This document shows, piece by piece, positions 43,334-51,161 of a stretch of 64,000 nucleotides of DNA. Position numbers and translations under genes: made by a program. Below the pieces are notes generated by a model that saw only the letters and a program-made list of their open reading frames with translations, searched no databases and was not told the origin of the DNA. Numbering within the stretch: the stretch's first letter is position 1; each line of letters opens with the position of its first letter. Source of the stretch: Micromonospora sp. NBC_01740 (GTDB lineage: Bacteria; Actinomycetota; Actinomycetes; Mycobacteriales; Micromonosporaceae). The DNA lies in NCBI RefSeq assembly GCF_035920365.1, contig NZ_CP109150.1:434001-498000 (forward strand), given 5' to 3'.

Positions 43334-43366
43334 CGGGGCCCGCCCGGACTGGCATGATCGACGCCG

Positions 43367-44104
43367 ATGAGGCACGGAGAGTTCCGCCATCCACGGCTGG
43401 TCGAGGTCTACGACGCCGAGTGCCCCTGGTCGCGCGACGACGACTGGTTCCTCGCCGTCGTCGGCGAGACGCCCGGCGTACGGGTCATCGACCTGGGCTG
43501 CGGCACCGGGCGGCTCACCCTCGCCCTGGCCGAGGCCGGCCACACCGTCACCGGCGTCGACCCGGCCGGCGCGTCGCTGGACGCCGCCCGCGCCAAGCCG
43601 GGCGCCGAGCGGGTGACCTGGGTCGAGGGCACCTCGGCCGTACTGCCGGACCGGTCGTCCGACGTGGCGGTGCTGACCAGCCATGTCGCGCAGTTCCTCG
43701 TGGACGACGACGAGTGGGCGCGTACGCTCGCCGACCTGGCCCGGGCGCTGGTGCCCGGCGGCCGGCTGGCGTTCGACTCGCGCGACCCGGCGGACCGGCG
43801 GTGGGAACGCTGGAACCCGGTCGACTCGCGGCGACGGATCACGCTGCCCGGCGGCGAGGTGGTCCGGGCGTGGACGGAGGTCCACACGGTGGCCGGCGGG
43901 CGGGTCGACTTCACCCACCACTACCTCTTCGGCGACGGCGAGGAGTTGCTCAGCTCGGCCACCCTGCGTTTCCGCACGGAGGAGGAGCTGCGCGGTTCGC
44001 TGCGGACCGCCGGCTTCGCCGTGGACCGGATCCACGGCGGCTGGGGCGGGGAGCCGGTGGGCCGGGGTGACGGCGAGTTCCTCGTCCTCGCCCGCCGGCA
44101 GTGA
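43367..44104 (+). CDS. Class I SAM-dependent methyltransferase
   Basis: A 245-residue methyltransferase of the type 11 group. The SAM-binding motif VIDLGCGTGRLTLALAEAG is clear, followed by GVDPAGASLDAAR with the acidic ribose-binding residue, and then VLPDRSSDVAVLTSHVAQFL and LVPGGRLAFDSRD. The C-terminal part (LPGGEVVRAWTEVHTVAGGRVDFTHHYLFGDGEELLSSATLRF) is beta-rich and probably binds the acceptor, which cannot be inferred. It follows the LysR gene after 33 bases and has no obvious ribosome-binding site; CATGAT eight bases before the ATG could be a -10. Confidence 0.88.
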   Translation: MRHGEFRHPRLVEVYDAECPWSRDDDWFLAVVGETPGVRVIDLGCGTGRLTLALAEAGHTVTGVDPAGASLDAARAKPGAERVTWVEGTSAVLPDRSSDVAVLTSHVAQFLVDDDEWARTLADLARALVPGGRLAFDSRDPADRRWERWNPVDSRRRITLPGGEVVRAWTEVHTVAGGRVDFTHHYLFGDGEELLSSATLRFRTEEELRGSLRTAGFAVDRIHGGWGGEPVGRGDGEFLVLARRQ

Positions 44105-44138
44105 TCTTCGGTTGGCGCGCGCGGCCTACCGTGGGGGC

Positions 44139-44501
44139 ATGGCGAACGCGACGTACGACCGCAAGGAGCAGTTCCAGCAGATCCAGAGCGGCCTGCTCCA
44201 CGGAGAACAGATCATCGCCGTCTACGACGCCGTCGGCACCGGCACCGGCTTCATCGGCCTGACCGATCGGCGCGTCATCATCCAGGACCGCTCCTTCGTC
44301 GGTAAGCGGTACGCCATCACCAGCATCCCGTACTCGAAGATCACCAGCGTCAGCGTGGTCAGCAACAAGTCGTGGGGCGGCTCGTTCTTCTCCACCGGGG
44401 CCATCGCGATCCACGTCGGCACGCACACCTACGAGGTGGAGTTCCGGGGCGCCGACAAGAGCCACCACGTGCACAACGTGATCCTGCACCACATCAGCTG
44501 A
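44139..44501 (+). CDS. Bacterial PH-domain protein (YokE/bPH-like)
   Basis: A 120-residue protein with the pattern of bacterial pleckstrin-homology domains: EQIIAVYDAVGTGTGFIGLTDRRVIIQDRSFVGKRYAITSIPYSKITSVSVVS followed by a GAIAIHVGTHTYEVEFRG strand and a C-terminal helix. The family usually binds lipids or proteins or has no known ligand. ATG 44139 has TACCGT (44127-44132) six bases upstream and no ribosome-binding site, a leaderless layout. Its stop overlaps the convergent ECF sigma gene by eight bases. Confidence 0.82.
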   Translation: MANATYDRKEQFQQIQSGLLHGEQIIAVYDAVGTGTGFIGLTDRRVIIQDRSFVGKRYAITSIPYSKITSVSVVSNKSWGGSFFSTGAIAIHVGTHTYEVEFRGADKSHHVHNVILHHIS

Positions 44502-45729
44502 GCTGGTCGGCGCGCTCCAGCAGGGCGCGGCGCTCCGCCCCGCGGTGGGCGTCGGCGGCCCGCCGGAACAGCGCGGCGGCCCGCTCGCGGTCGCCCTGCC
44601 GGGCGGTCAGCTCCGCCTCCGCGGCGACGGCGAGCGGGTAGCCGTCCAGCGCCCCGCCGGCCCGGGCGGCGGCCAGCAGCGCCAGCCCCGCCGCCGGCCC
44701 GTACGCGTAACCGTGCGCGACGGCGCGGTTCAGCTCGACCACCGGCGACGGCTGCCACCCGGCGAGCCGGTCGTATGCCTCGGCGATCGCGCCCCAGTCG
44801 GTGGCCTCGGCGGACGCGGCGGTGGCGTGGCAGGCGGCGATCCGGGCCTGGAGGGCGTACGGGCCGTCCGCCGGGACCCGCGCGAGGATGCCGACGCCCT
44901 CGGCGATCGCGGCGTGGTCCCAGCGGGCGCGGTCCTGCCGGTCGAGGGTGAGCAGGTTGCCGTCGCGGTCGCGGCGGGCGGCGCGCCGGGAGTGCTGGAG
45001 GAGGAAGAGGGCCAGCTGGGCGGCCACCTCGGGCTGGCCCGGCATCAGCCGGTCGAGCAGCCGGGCCAGGCGGATCGCCTCGTCGGCGAAGGCGGGCTCG
45101 CCGTCGGCGTCGTAGCCCCGGGTGAAGAGCAGGTACAGCACGGCGAGGACGCCGGGGAGCCGCTCCGCGAGCATCGGGCCGGTCGGCACCCGGTACGGGA
45201 TGCCGGCGGCGGCGATCTTCGCCTTGGCCCGGGTGAGCCGCCGGGTCATGGTCGACTCGGTGACCAGGAAGGCCCGCGCGATGTCGGCGGTCGACACCCC
45301 GCAGACCGTACGCAGCGTCAGGGCGACCCGCGCCTCCAGCGCCAGGGCCGGGTGGCAGCAGGTGAAGACGAGCCGCAGCCGGTCGTCCACGATCTCCCCC
45401 TCCCCCGCCGTTCCCGGCTCGGGCTCCGCTCCGGTCAGCGTGAGGACTGCCAGCTCACGCAGCTTGCGCCGCTCGACCGAGGAGCGCCGGAGCACGTCGA
45501 TCGCGCGGTTGCGGGCCGCCGTCATCAGCCAGCCGCCCGGGTTGGCGGGCACGCCCTCCACCGGCCATCGGGCCAGCGCGAGCGCCGACGCCTCCTGGGC
45601 GCAGTCCTCGGCCAGGGTCCAGTCGCCGGTGACCCGGATCAGCGTCGCGACGATCCGGGCGTACGACCCGGTGCTCGCGGTGGCGACGGCGTCGGCCACC
45701 GCGAGCCGGTCGGTGGGGCCGTCAGCCAC
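44494..45729 (-). CDS. ECF42-type RNA polymerase sigma factor with C-terminal TPR-like domain
   Basis: A 411-residue sigma factor: sigma2 region DCAQEASALALARWPVEGVPANPGGWLMTAARNRAIDVLRR, sigma4 region LTLRTVCGVSTADIARAFLVTESTMTRRLTRAKAKI, then about 230 residues of helical repeats. The tail includes LLTLDRQDRARWDHAAIAEG, matching the DQDR-W motif described for the ECF42 group, which needs its C-terminal domain for function and has no anti-sigma factor. GTG 45729 lies eight bases inside the end of the DGPF gene, so the two are coupled. Target promoters are not evident. Confidence 0.9.
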   Translation of the reverse strand: MADGPTDRLAVADAVATASTGSYARIVATLIRVTGDWTLAEDCAQEASALALARWPVEGVPANPGGWLMTAARNRAIDVLRRSSVERRKLRELAVLTLTGAEPEPGTAGEGEIVDDRLRLVFTCCHPALALEARVALTLRTVCGVSTADIARAFLVTESTMTRRLTRAKAKIAAAGIPYRVPTGPMLAERLPGVLAVLYLLFTRGYDADGEPAFADEAIRLARLLDRLMPGQPEVAAQLALFLLQHSRRAARRDRDGNLLTLDRQDRARWDHAAIAEGVGILARVPADGPYALQARIAACHATAASAEATDWGAIAEAYDRLAGWQPSPVVELNRAVAHGYAYGPAAGLALLAAARAGGALDGYPLAVAAEAELTARQGDRERAAALFRRAADAHRGAERRALLERADQLS

Positions 45730-46057
45730 CCAGGCTGACGATCGGACGTAGTTCGAGCCGGCCCTCGCGCGCCATCGGGTGGGCGCGCGCCACCTCGATC
45801 GCCTCGTCCAGGTCGGCGCACTCCAGCAGGTCGAAGCCCACGATGACCTCCTTCGTCTCGGCGAACGGGCCGTCGGAGACCAGCAACTCCCCGTTGCGGA
45901 CGCGGACCGTGGTGGCCGCCGTCGTCTCCGCGAGGGCGTCGCCCGTCAGCCGCCGGCCCCGGGCGTCGTTCTCCGCCACCCACGCCTCGATGTCCGGCCA
46001 GTCGGCCCGGTCGGTGTCCGGCTCGCTGTCGGTGCAGACGAACATCAGGTATTTCAT
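45722..46057 (-). CDS. YCII/DGPF-domain protein, ECF42 partner
   Basis: A 111-residue protein with the characteristic VSDGPFAETKEVIVGF motif of the DGPF subset of the YCII family. Such genes are almost always next to ECF42 sigma genes and are common targets of those sigma factors. KYLMFVCTDSEP opens the ferredoxin-like fold. ATG 46057 has GAGGAG at good spacing. It overlaps the sigma gene by eight bases. A direct catalytic role has not been established for this group. Confidence 0.92.
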   Translation of the reverse strand: MKYLMFVCTDSEPDTDRADWPDIEAWVAENDARGRRLTGDALAETTAATTVRVRNGELLVSDGPFAETKEVIVGFDLLECADLDEAIEVARAHPMAREGRLELRPIVSLGG

Positions 46058-46133
46058 GTCGCTCCTCGATGTCGGGTACTCACCAGGGTGACGAACGGGC
46101 GACCCGGTTCCGGACGACGTGCGACCGGCGGTC

Positions 46134-46397
46134 TCAGAATCTCGCGGGGCGGCGGGTGCACGGACCGTCGTGGTCGGCCCGCAGCAGGCAGCGCCGGCCC
46201 TCGGGCAGCAGCGTGTCACAGAAGACCCGGTGCCGCAGGTGCTGCGCGTCCTCGGCGGAGACCGTCGTCTCGCCGGGGTCGGTCTGCGCGAGCACGCTCG
46301 CCCACCGCGCCACGACCCGAGCCAGGCGTACGGCGGAGAGCAGGTCCCTCGTGACGACCGGCAGGTGGATGACGAAACGCTCCCGGGCGGCTCTCAT
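46134..46397 (-). CDS. Small hypothetical protein with three cysteines
   Basis: An 87-residue protein starting MRAARERFVIHLPVVTRDLLSAVRLARVVARWASVLAQ. I prefer ATG 46397 because GGAAG lies upstream at the right distance; a longer GTG start at 46433 is possible. The C-terminal half has FCDTLLPEGRRCLLRADHDGPC, with three Cys and a His that could hold a metal. I do not recognise the family. It lies between the DGPF gene and a divergent GntR gene. Confidence 0.55.
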   Translation of the reverse strand: MRAARERFVIHLPVVTRDLLSAVRLARVVARWASVLAQTDPGETTVSAEDAQHLRHRVFCDTLLPEGRRCLLRADHDGPCTRRPARF

Positions 46398-46535
46398 CGG
46401 CAACGACTTCCGATCGACGGGTAGGTGGGGCACATGGCGGCCTGCCTCTCTGCCGGAGGGAACCAGAGCGTTTCCGTCCGGGCACGGACGGTGACAGCGA
46501 GACTAGCGAAGCAACGACCGTCCATCAAGGGCATG

Positions 46536-46549
46536 TAGCCATATAGCCA
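46536..46549. promoter_or_regulatory. TAGCCA-TA-TAGCCA direct repeat upstream of the GntR gene
   Basis: Two TAGCCA hexamers separated by TA lie 38 bases before the GntR start, in an AT-richer stretch that also includes CATATAG. It may be the binding site of the adjacent regulator or part of its promoter. Confidence 0.4.
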
Positions 46550-46586
46550 CAAGTTGTCATGGCGACGAGGGCACAAGGCTTGGGGC

Positions 46587-46997
46587 ATGACCATCGATCC
46601 GCGTTCGCACACGCCGGTCTACGTCCAGCTGGCCGACCTGTTGCGTCACCAGATCGAGTCGGGACAGCTACCCACCGGCTCCATCCTGAGCAGCGAGGCC
46701 AGGCTCACCCAGGAGCACGGCATCGGGCGTGACGCCGTCCGCATGGCGATCGGCATCCTGCGGTCCGAAGGACTGGTCAGCACGAGCCGACGCGGCACCC
46801 GGGTGCGGGAGACCCCACGACGCGAACCCGTGGAACTCGCTCCCGGCGCAACGGTGGTCGCGCGGATGCCCACGGGCGAGGAGCGGCGGAGCATGCAACT
46901 CGACGAGGGCGTGCCGGTGCTGGAGGTTCGCCACCCGGAGGGCACCACGGAGGTGCTGGCCGGCGACCAGGTCAAACTGACCCGCCCCACCGGCTGA
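46587..46997 (+). CDS. Short GntR-family transcriptional regulator
   Basis: A 136-residue regulator. The N-terminal 75 residues form a GntR winged helix (PVYVQLADLLRHQIESGQLPTGSILSSEARLTQEHGIGRDAVRMAIGILRSEGLVSTSRRGTRV). The C-terminal 60 residues (GATVVARMPTGEERRSMQLDEGVPVLEVRHPEGTTEVL) are far shorter than a normal UTRA or FCD effector domain, so its ligand sensing, if any, must be unusual. Such short forms are common in actinomycetes. A direct repeat upstream and a perfect palindrome downstream flank it. No obvious target operon lies beside it. Confidence 0.85.
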   Translation: MTIDPRSHTPVYVQLADLLRHQIESGQLPTGSILSSEARLTQEHGIGRDAVRMAIGILRSEGLVSTSRRGTRVRETPRREPVELAPGATVVARMPTGEERRSMQLDEGVPVLEVRHPEGTTEVLAGDQVKLTRPTG

Positions 46998-47010
46998 CCC
47001 ACCAACCCCC

Positions 47011-47028
47011 GACGCGCGGCCGCGCGTC
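47011..47028. terminator. Perfect GC palindrome after the GntR gene
   Basis: GACGCGCGGCCGCGCGTC is an 18-base perfect palindrome 13 bases after the GntR stop. It could fold as a hairpin with a minimal loop and end the GntR transcript. The remaining roughly 215 bases up to the next gene hold nothing I can identify. Confidence 0.5.
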
Positions 47029-47244
47029 CTGCCACGCCGGCCGGGACGTCCCGCAGCGCCGCGACGCCGAGCAGCGAGTGGAACACCACGTGCGTCAAAG
47101 CGCCTGTTTGACACCCATGGGTTCCACTCGTCCCGGCGGCGTTGGGCTATCGGGGCAGTCGGCAACGTCGTGGGCGTTGGCTCGGGCACCGGCCGAACCC
47201 CGACCGGCACCTGGCGCCGCGGAGCGGGTCGGTGGCGGCAGCGG

Positions 47245-48270
47245 TCACTGCTGGTCTAGCAGGAACGGTGTGTCCGGGCAGCTCAGGCACACGAAGATGC
47301 GCAGCGCGCCGTGCCGGCCGACGACGACCTCGGTCGGCTCGTACGGGTCGTGGTCGGGCTGGCCGTCCGTCCGCATCGGCTGCCACCGGCCGGCGCCCCG
47401 CTCCGAGGAGGCGACGACGAGGGCCAGCGTGGTGGGGCCGGCGCAGCGGGGGCACGGCGTCGGGCGCAGGTCGGTGAGGCTCCAGTCGGCGTAGCCGCCG
47501 ACCTTCCAGCCGGGTGCCATGAGGGTGTCGACGTAGTTGTCGTCGTCGTACTCGCCCTCCTTGTCCTGCTCGTCGACCAGTGTCCGCAGGGCCTCCGGCA
47601 GTTCCTGCGGGTACGGGTACTCGACGACCTGCTCCGGGTGCAGCCGGCACGGCCGGGGCACGTACTCGTCGTTCCCGATCTCGCCGCGCGGCGGCTGGCC
47701 GAGGAGATCGGTCAGGTCCGCCTCCCGCCGCCAGCGCAGCTCCACCGTCGGCCCCCACGGGCCCTCGGCGTGCTCGAACGGGCACCACAACACCTGTAAC
47801 AGGTCCGCCCCGCCGGGGCGCGGCAGGTCGGGGACGTCCTGCGCGCGCAGTTGCGCCAGTGGGACCATCGGGTTCGGCGCGGGGTGCGGTCGTGGCACGT
47901 ACCGGTAGCCGACGACCGGGCCGCCATCGCGCGAGCCCCAGCCGGTGAAGCCCGGGCCGACCAGGGTGGCGATCTCCCGGTGCAGCTCGACCTCGCCCTC
48001 GGCCAGGACGTGCGACTGCGTGCGCCGACGCTCCGCCGCCCGCATCCGCTCCACCAGCTCGGCCGGGACCGGCACCTCCTCGTGCACCATGTGCGGCGCC
48101 TCGCAGGTGGGCCAGGGCTCGTCGGCCGGCCAGAGCAGCGGCCCGCCGACGTGGCTCCCGGCGGCCGTGACCGCCCCGGGGCGCGGGTGCAGGCGGGTCG
48201 CCGTGCGGCCCCACTTCTCCAGGCCGGGGTAGCGGGCGAGCACGTCGGGCGGGAGGGGCGGGGTGATCAT
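47245..48270 (-). CDS. YwqG/DUF1963-like protein with CxxC pairs
   Basis: A 341-residue protein. GGPLLWPADEPWPTCEAPH and PLAQLRAQDVPDLPRPGGADLLQVLWCPFEH are the two hallmark segments of the YwqG/DUF1963 family, whose function is unknown. The C-terminal region adds CPRCAGPTT and FVCLSCPDTP, two CxxC pairs that could form a zinc-binding knuckle. ATG 48270 has TACGAT (48277-48282) six bases upstream and lacks a ribosome-binding site, suggesting a leaderless mRNA. It is downstream of the cupin gene on the same strand but has its own promoter-like box. Confidence 0.8.
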   Translation of the reverse strand: MITPPLPPDVLARYPGLEKWGRTATRLHPRPGAVTAAGSHVGGPLLWPADEPWPTCEAPHMVHEEVPVPAELVERMRAAERRRTQSHVLAEGEVELHREIATLVGPGFTGWGSRDGGPVVGYRYVPRPHPAPNPMVPLAQLRAQDVPDLPRPGGADLLQVLWCPFEHAEGPWGPTVELRWRREADLTDLLGQPPRGEIGNDEYVPRPCRLHPEQVVEYPYPQELPEALRTLVDEQDKEGEYDDDNYVDTLMAPGWKVGGYADWSLTDLRPTPCPRCAGPTTLALVVASSERGAGRWQPMRTDGQPDHDPYEPTEVVVGRHGALRIFVCLSCPDTPFLLDQQ

Positions 48271-48301
48271 GGCGAGATCGTAGGCGGTCGACGGTTCCCG
48301 A

Positions 48302-48715
48302 TCAGCCGCCGCCGACGACGTCGCAGGGGTGGGTGTCGCCCGGGTCGTACGGCGTGTCCGCCAACTCGACGGCCTGGGAGTGCTCCAGGGCGAAGTAGAC
48401 GTGGGCGCAGCGCGACTCCACCGTGACCGCGTCGCCCGCCTCGATCGTCAGCTCGGTCCGCTCGCCGGAGTCCAGGTCGCGGAACACCGCCCGGAGCCGC
48501 CCGCTGATCACGTACAGCGTCTCCGTCTTGTGGGCGTGGTAGTGGTTGCCGCGCGGCCGGGCGGCATCCGGCCGGAACTCCAGGTACGCCAGGAAGCGGT
48601 AGGTGCCGCCGTTGACGATCTGGGCCAGCTCGCCGGCCGGCGACTGGATCCGACCGCCACCTTCCGGGATCGGCGGTGACGTCACCGGAAGCCGGCGGAG
48701 GCGTACCTTCTGCAC
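48302..48715 (-). CDS. Cupin-domain protein
   Basis: A 137-residue single-domain cupin. The metal motifs are RGNHYHAHKTETLYVISGRLRAVF (His, His, Glu) and VTVESRCAHVYFALEHS (His). Small cupins include epimerases, isomerases and dioxygenases; nothing here narrows the substrate. GTG 48715 has TACGAT (48722-48727) six bases upstream, a leaderless layout identical to that of the next gene. Longer in-frame starts exist but have no signals. It lies 31 bases upstream of the YwqG-like gene. Confidence 0.82.
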   Translation of the reverse strand: MQKVRLRRLPVTSPPIPEGGGRIQSPAGELAQIVNGGTYRFLAYLEFRPDAARPRGNHYHAHKTETLYVISGRLRAVFRDLDSGERTELTIEAGDAVTVESRCAHVYFALEHSQAVELADTPYDPGDTHPCDVVGGG

Positions 48716-48780
48716 CGCCCGATCGTAGGTCCGACCCGGCGCCGCCCGGCCCGCGACGCGCGCAACCCGCACCGGCGGCG

Positions 48781-49287
48781 TCAGCGGTGCCGCCTGCCCA
48801 GCCGCCAGCCCGCCGCCGTCCAGCACGCCCCCCAGAGCAGGAAGAACGGCGACCACAGCAGCAGGTCCCACCACGCCAGGTCGCGTGCCAGGGCGGCGTG
48901 CCCGACCGGCGGCGGCCGGACGCCGGTCAGCAGCAGCGCGTCACCGATGAGGCCGTGCCCCAGCACCCCGACCGACCGGGCGATCATCAGGATGCCGAGC
49001 GTCCAGGTGACCGCCAGCAGCAGCCGGCGCGGCAGGGTGGCCCGCCAGGGGCGCAGGGTGGCCAGCGCGACCACGACGCCGACGACCGCGGCGGCGGCCA
49101 GCACCCAGTGGCTCGCCACGAACAGCGGATCACGGGCGAGGAGCCGTTCGCGCAGCTCCGGCGGGAGCGGATCCTTGTCGGCCAGCGCGTTTGCCCCCAG
49201 CGCCTGCGCGAGCTTCATCGCCCCGTAGGCCGACGCGCATGCCGCCGCGCCGTACGCGCCCACCCGCGCCCGGTCAGTGCGCGACAC
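48781..49287 (-). CDS. DUF3995-type membrane protein
   Basis: A 168-residue membrane protein with about four helices (VGAYGAAACASAYGAMKLAQALG, SHWVLAAAAVVGVVVALATL, RLLLAVTWTLGILMIARSV, WDLLLWSPFFLLWGACWTA). The pattern resembles DUF3995 proteins, whose function is unknown. GTG 49287 overlaps the end of the upstream gene by 14 bases, which encodes a protein of similar size and helix layout. The pair may be diverged paralogues acting together. Confidence 0.7.
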   Translation of the reverse strand: MSRTDRARVGAYGAAACASAYGAMKLAQALGANALADKDPLPPELRERLLARDPLFVASHWVLAAAAVVGVVVALATLRPWRATLPRRLLLAVTWTLGILMIARSVGVLGHGLIGDALLLTGVRPPPVGHAALARDLAWWDLLLWSPFFLLWGACWTAAGWRLGRRHR

Positions 49288-49735
49288 GTCTCGTCACCAC
49301 CACGTAGGACCGGATCATCGCCACGAGCAGCCCGATCACGACGAGCCCGAGGACCCCGTGGTACCACTGCCAGCCCACCCCGAGGCCCACGAACCCGTCC
49401 ACGATCATGATCGTCGCGCCGGCCCCGACAGCCAGCAGCATGCCCGCCAGCGCCAGCAGCATCAGGGGCCTCGGCACCCGGCGCCCCGACGCCGTGACCG
49501 TGGCGAGGGCCAGGCAGGCGCCCGCCACCCCCGACGCGGTCGCCGACCACTGCGCGGTCGCCACCCCCATCACGTCGCGGGCGTAGCGTTCGTGCTCGGC
49601 GGCCGGGACGACCGGGCCGCCCGGGAAACCGAGCCGGGATTCGAGGGCGAAGGCGGCCTTGCCCACGGCGTACGCGAGGAAGAGCACCGCCACCGCGTAG
49701 GCCGGCCATCGCCGCGCACCGGGAGAAGCATTCAT
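49274..49735 (-). CDS. DUF3995-like membrane protein, partner of the next gene
   Basis: A 153-residue membrane protein with four helices and a conserved-looking outside loop (ALESRLGFPGGPVVPAAEHERYARDVMGVATAQW). ATG 49735 has TAGCGT (49743-49748) seven bases upstream and no usable ribosome-binding site, so it is probably leaderless. Its stop lies inside the start of the following DUF3995-type gene, so translation is coupled. No catalytic motif is visible. It is divergent from sodA with 323 bases between. Confidence 0.7.
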   Translation of the reverse strand: MNASPGARRWPAYAVAVLFLAYAVGKAAFALESRLGFPGGPVVPAAEHERYARDVMGVATAQWSATASGVAGACLALATVTASGRRVPRPLMLLALAGMLLAVGAGATIMIVDGFVGLGVGWQWYHGVLGLVVIGLLVAMIRSYVVVTRRVAH

Positions 49736-50058
49736 GCTCCCGACGCTAGGCCCGGCGGACCGCGCGCCGACTCCCGAGCGCGAGGGGACGCCCTCCCCCG
49801 TGGGAGGGAGCGCGGACGGCCGCGCGGCCGCTGCGGCGGTGACGGCAGGGGCGGCGGTGACGTGCAGGGGCTGGCCGGTGGCACGTGCGGGCGCGCCTCC
49901 ACCGGTGATCATCGCGGCGTGGAGGCGCGCCCTACCGACAGCGTCGGCCGTGGAGCGAATCCCGTGCGACCCGCTCCAGTTGCCAATATTCCGCAGTTGC
50001 CAAGACTTTGCAATAAGGCATACTGACCGGAAGAGCGTCCACTCGCGAAAGGGTCCTC
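49736..50058. promoter_or_regulatory. Divergent region upstream of sodA
   Basis: Contents: -10-like TAGCGT for the leftward gene (49743-49748); a small hairpin CCCTCCC/GGGAGGG (49791-49808); a large hairpin at 49889-49932; two AGTTGCCAA direct repeats (49978-49986 and 49995-50003) and a TTGCAA (50008-50013) near a candidate sodA promoter, TTGCCA (49997-50002), 16 bases, CATACT (50019-50024). I see no extra protein-coding gene, but the hairpins are unexplained. Confidence 0.5.
49889..49932. terminator. Orphan 14-bp perfect hairpin upstream of sodA
   Basis: Arms 49889-49902 and 49919-49932 are perfect reverse complements with a 16-base loop. Neither neighbouring gene ends here; both start outward. 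It could end an unannotated short transcript, belong to the sodA leader if the start site is far upstream, or be a palindromic repeat. Confidence 0.55.
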
Positions 50059-50685
50059 ATGGCCGTCTACAAGCTCCCCGACATGCCCTACGACTACGGA
50101 GCGCTGGAACCCGCCATGAGCGGTCAGATCCTGGAGCTGCACCACAGCAAGCACCACGCGGCGTACGTCAAGGGCAGCAACGACGCCCTCGACCAGCTCG
50201 CCGAGGCCCGCGACAAGGGCGACTACTCGGCGCTGGTCGGCCTGGAGAAGACCCTGGCCTTCAACCTCTCCGGGCATGTCCTGCACTCGATCTTCTGGAA
50301 CAACCTCTCCCCCGATGGCGGCGACCGCCCGGACGGCGAGCTGGCCGCCGCCATCGGCGAACACTTCGGCTCGTTCGACGGCTTCGCCGGCCAGCTCTCC
50401 GCCGCCACGAAGAGCGTGCAGGGTTCCGGGTGGGGCGTCCTGGCGTGGGAGCCGCTGGCGCAGCGCCTCATCGTCGAGCAGGTCTACGACCACCACGGCA
50501 ACGTCGGGCACGGCTCCACGCCGATCCTGGTCTTCGACGCCTGGGAACACGCCTACTACCTTCAGTACAGGAACGTGCGCCCGGACTACGTCGACCGCCT
50601 CTGGGACCTGGTCGACTGGGCCGACGTCACCCGACGCTTCGACGCCGCGCGCGCCGCCGGCAACCCGCTCACCGTGACGCCCTGA
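50059..50685 (+). CDS. sodA: Superoxide dismutase, Fe/Mn family
   Basis: A 208-residue cytoplasmic enzyme that dismutates superoxide. Metal ligands are recognisable: His28 (LELHHSKHH), His76 ([11 protein letters not shown]), and the Asp and His of [12 protein letters not shown]. The VYDHHGN segment aligns with the actinobacterial SodA position that holds His instead of Gln, so metal preference (Fe or Mn) is not obvious. ATG 50059 has AAAGGG six bases upstream. The promoter region contains AGTTGCCAA direct repeats and a TTGCAA hexamer, loosely like nickel-regulator (Nur) half sites in streptomycetes, but this is inference. Confidence 0.95.
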   Translation: MAVYKLPDMPYDYGALEPAMSGQILELHHSKHHAAYVKGSNDALDQLAEARDKGDYSALVGLEKTLAFNLSGHVLHSIFWNNLSPDGGDRPDGELAAAIGEHFGSFDGFAGQLSAATKSVQGSGWGVLAWEPLAQRLIVEQVYDHHGNVGHGSTPILVFDAWEHAYYLQYRNVRPDYVDRLWDLVDWADVTRRFDAARAAGNPLTVTP

Positions 50686-50731
50686 TCCGGCCGACCGCTG
50701 ACCGGGTCGTGCTCCCGCTACCGTTCCCACC

Positions 50732-51067
50732 ATGACGGTGGTGCGCTCGATCCTGCTGTTCCTGCTCGCCGCGCTCGCCGAGATCGGCGGGGCCTGGCTC
50801 GTGTGGCAGGGCTGGCGCGAGCACCGGGGGCTGCTGTGGGTGGCGGCGGGGGTCGTCGCCCTCGGCCTCTACGGCTTCGTCGCCACCTTCCAGCCCGACC
50901 CGAACTTCGGCCGGATCCTGGCCGCCTACGGCGGCGTCTTCGTCGCCGGCTCCCTCGCCTGGGGCATGGTTGTCGACAAGTTCCGCCCCGACCGCTACGA
51001 CGTCGTCGGCGCGGCCATCTGCCTGGTCGGGGTCGCCATCATCATGTACGCCCCACGCAGCGGCTGA
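50732..51067 (+). CDS. YnfA/UPF0060 family small membrane protein
   Basis: A 111-residue membrane protein with four helices; [20 protein letters not shown] and [62 protein letters not shown] are diagnostic. The fold relates to small multidrug-resistance proteins, but the role of most members is not known. ATG 50732 has TACCGT (50719-50724) seven bases upstream and is probably leaderless. It follows sodA by 46 bases but appears to have its own promoter. Confidence 0.93.
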   Translation: MTVVRSILLFLLAALAEIGGAWLVWQGWREHRGLLWVAAGVVALGLYGFVATFQPDPNFGRILAAYGGVFVAGSLAWGMVVDKFRPDRYDVVGAAICLVGVAIIMYAPRSG

Positions 51068-51161
51068 CCGGCGACCGGTCGCAGGGATGACGGTGACTGC
51101 CACCTTCGGCGACGCGCCCGCAACATGGATGACGGCGGTCGCGGGAACGTCGCGCTCGCCC

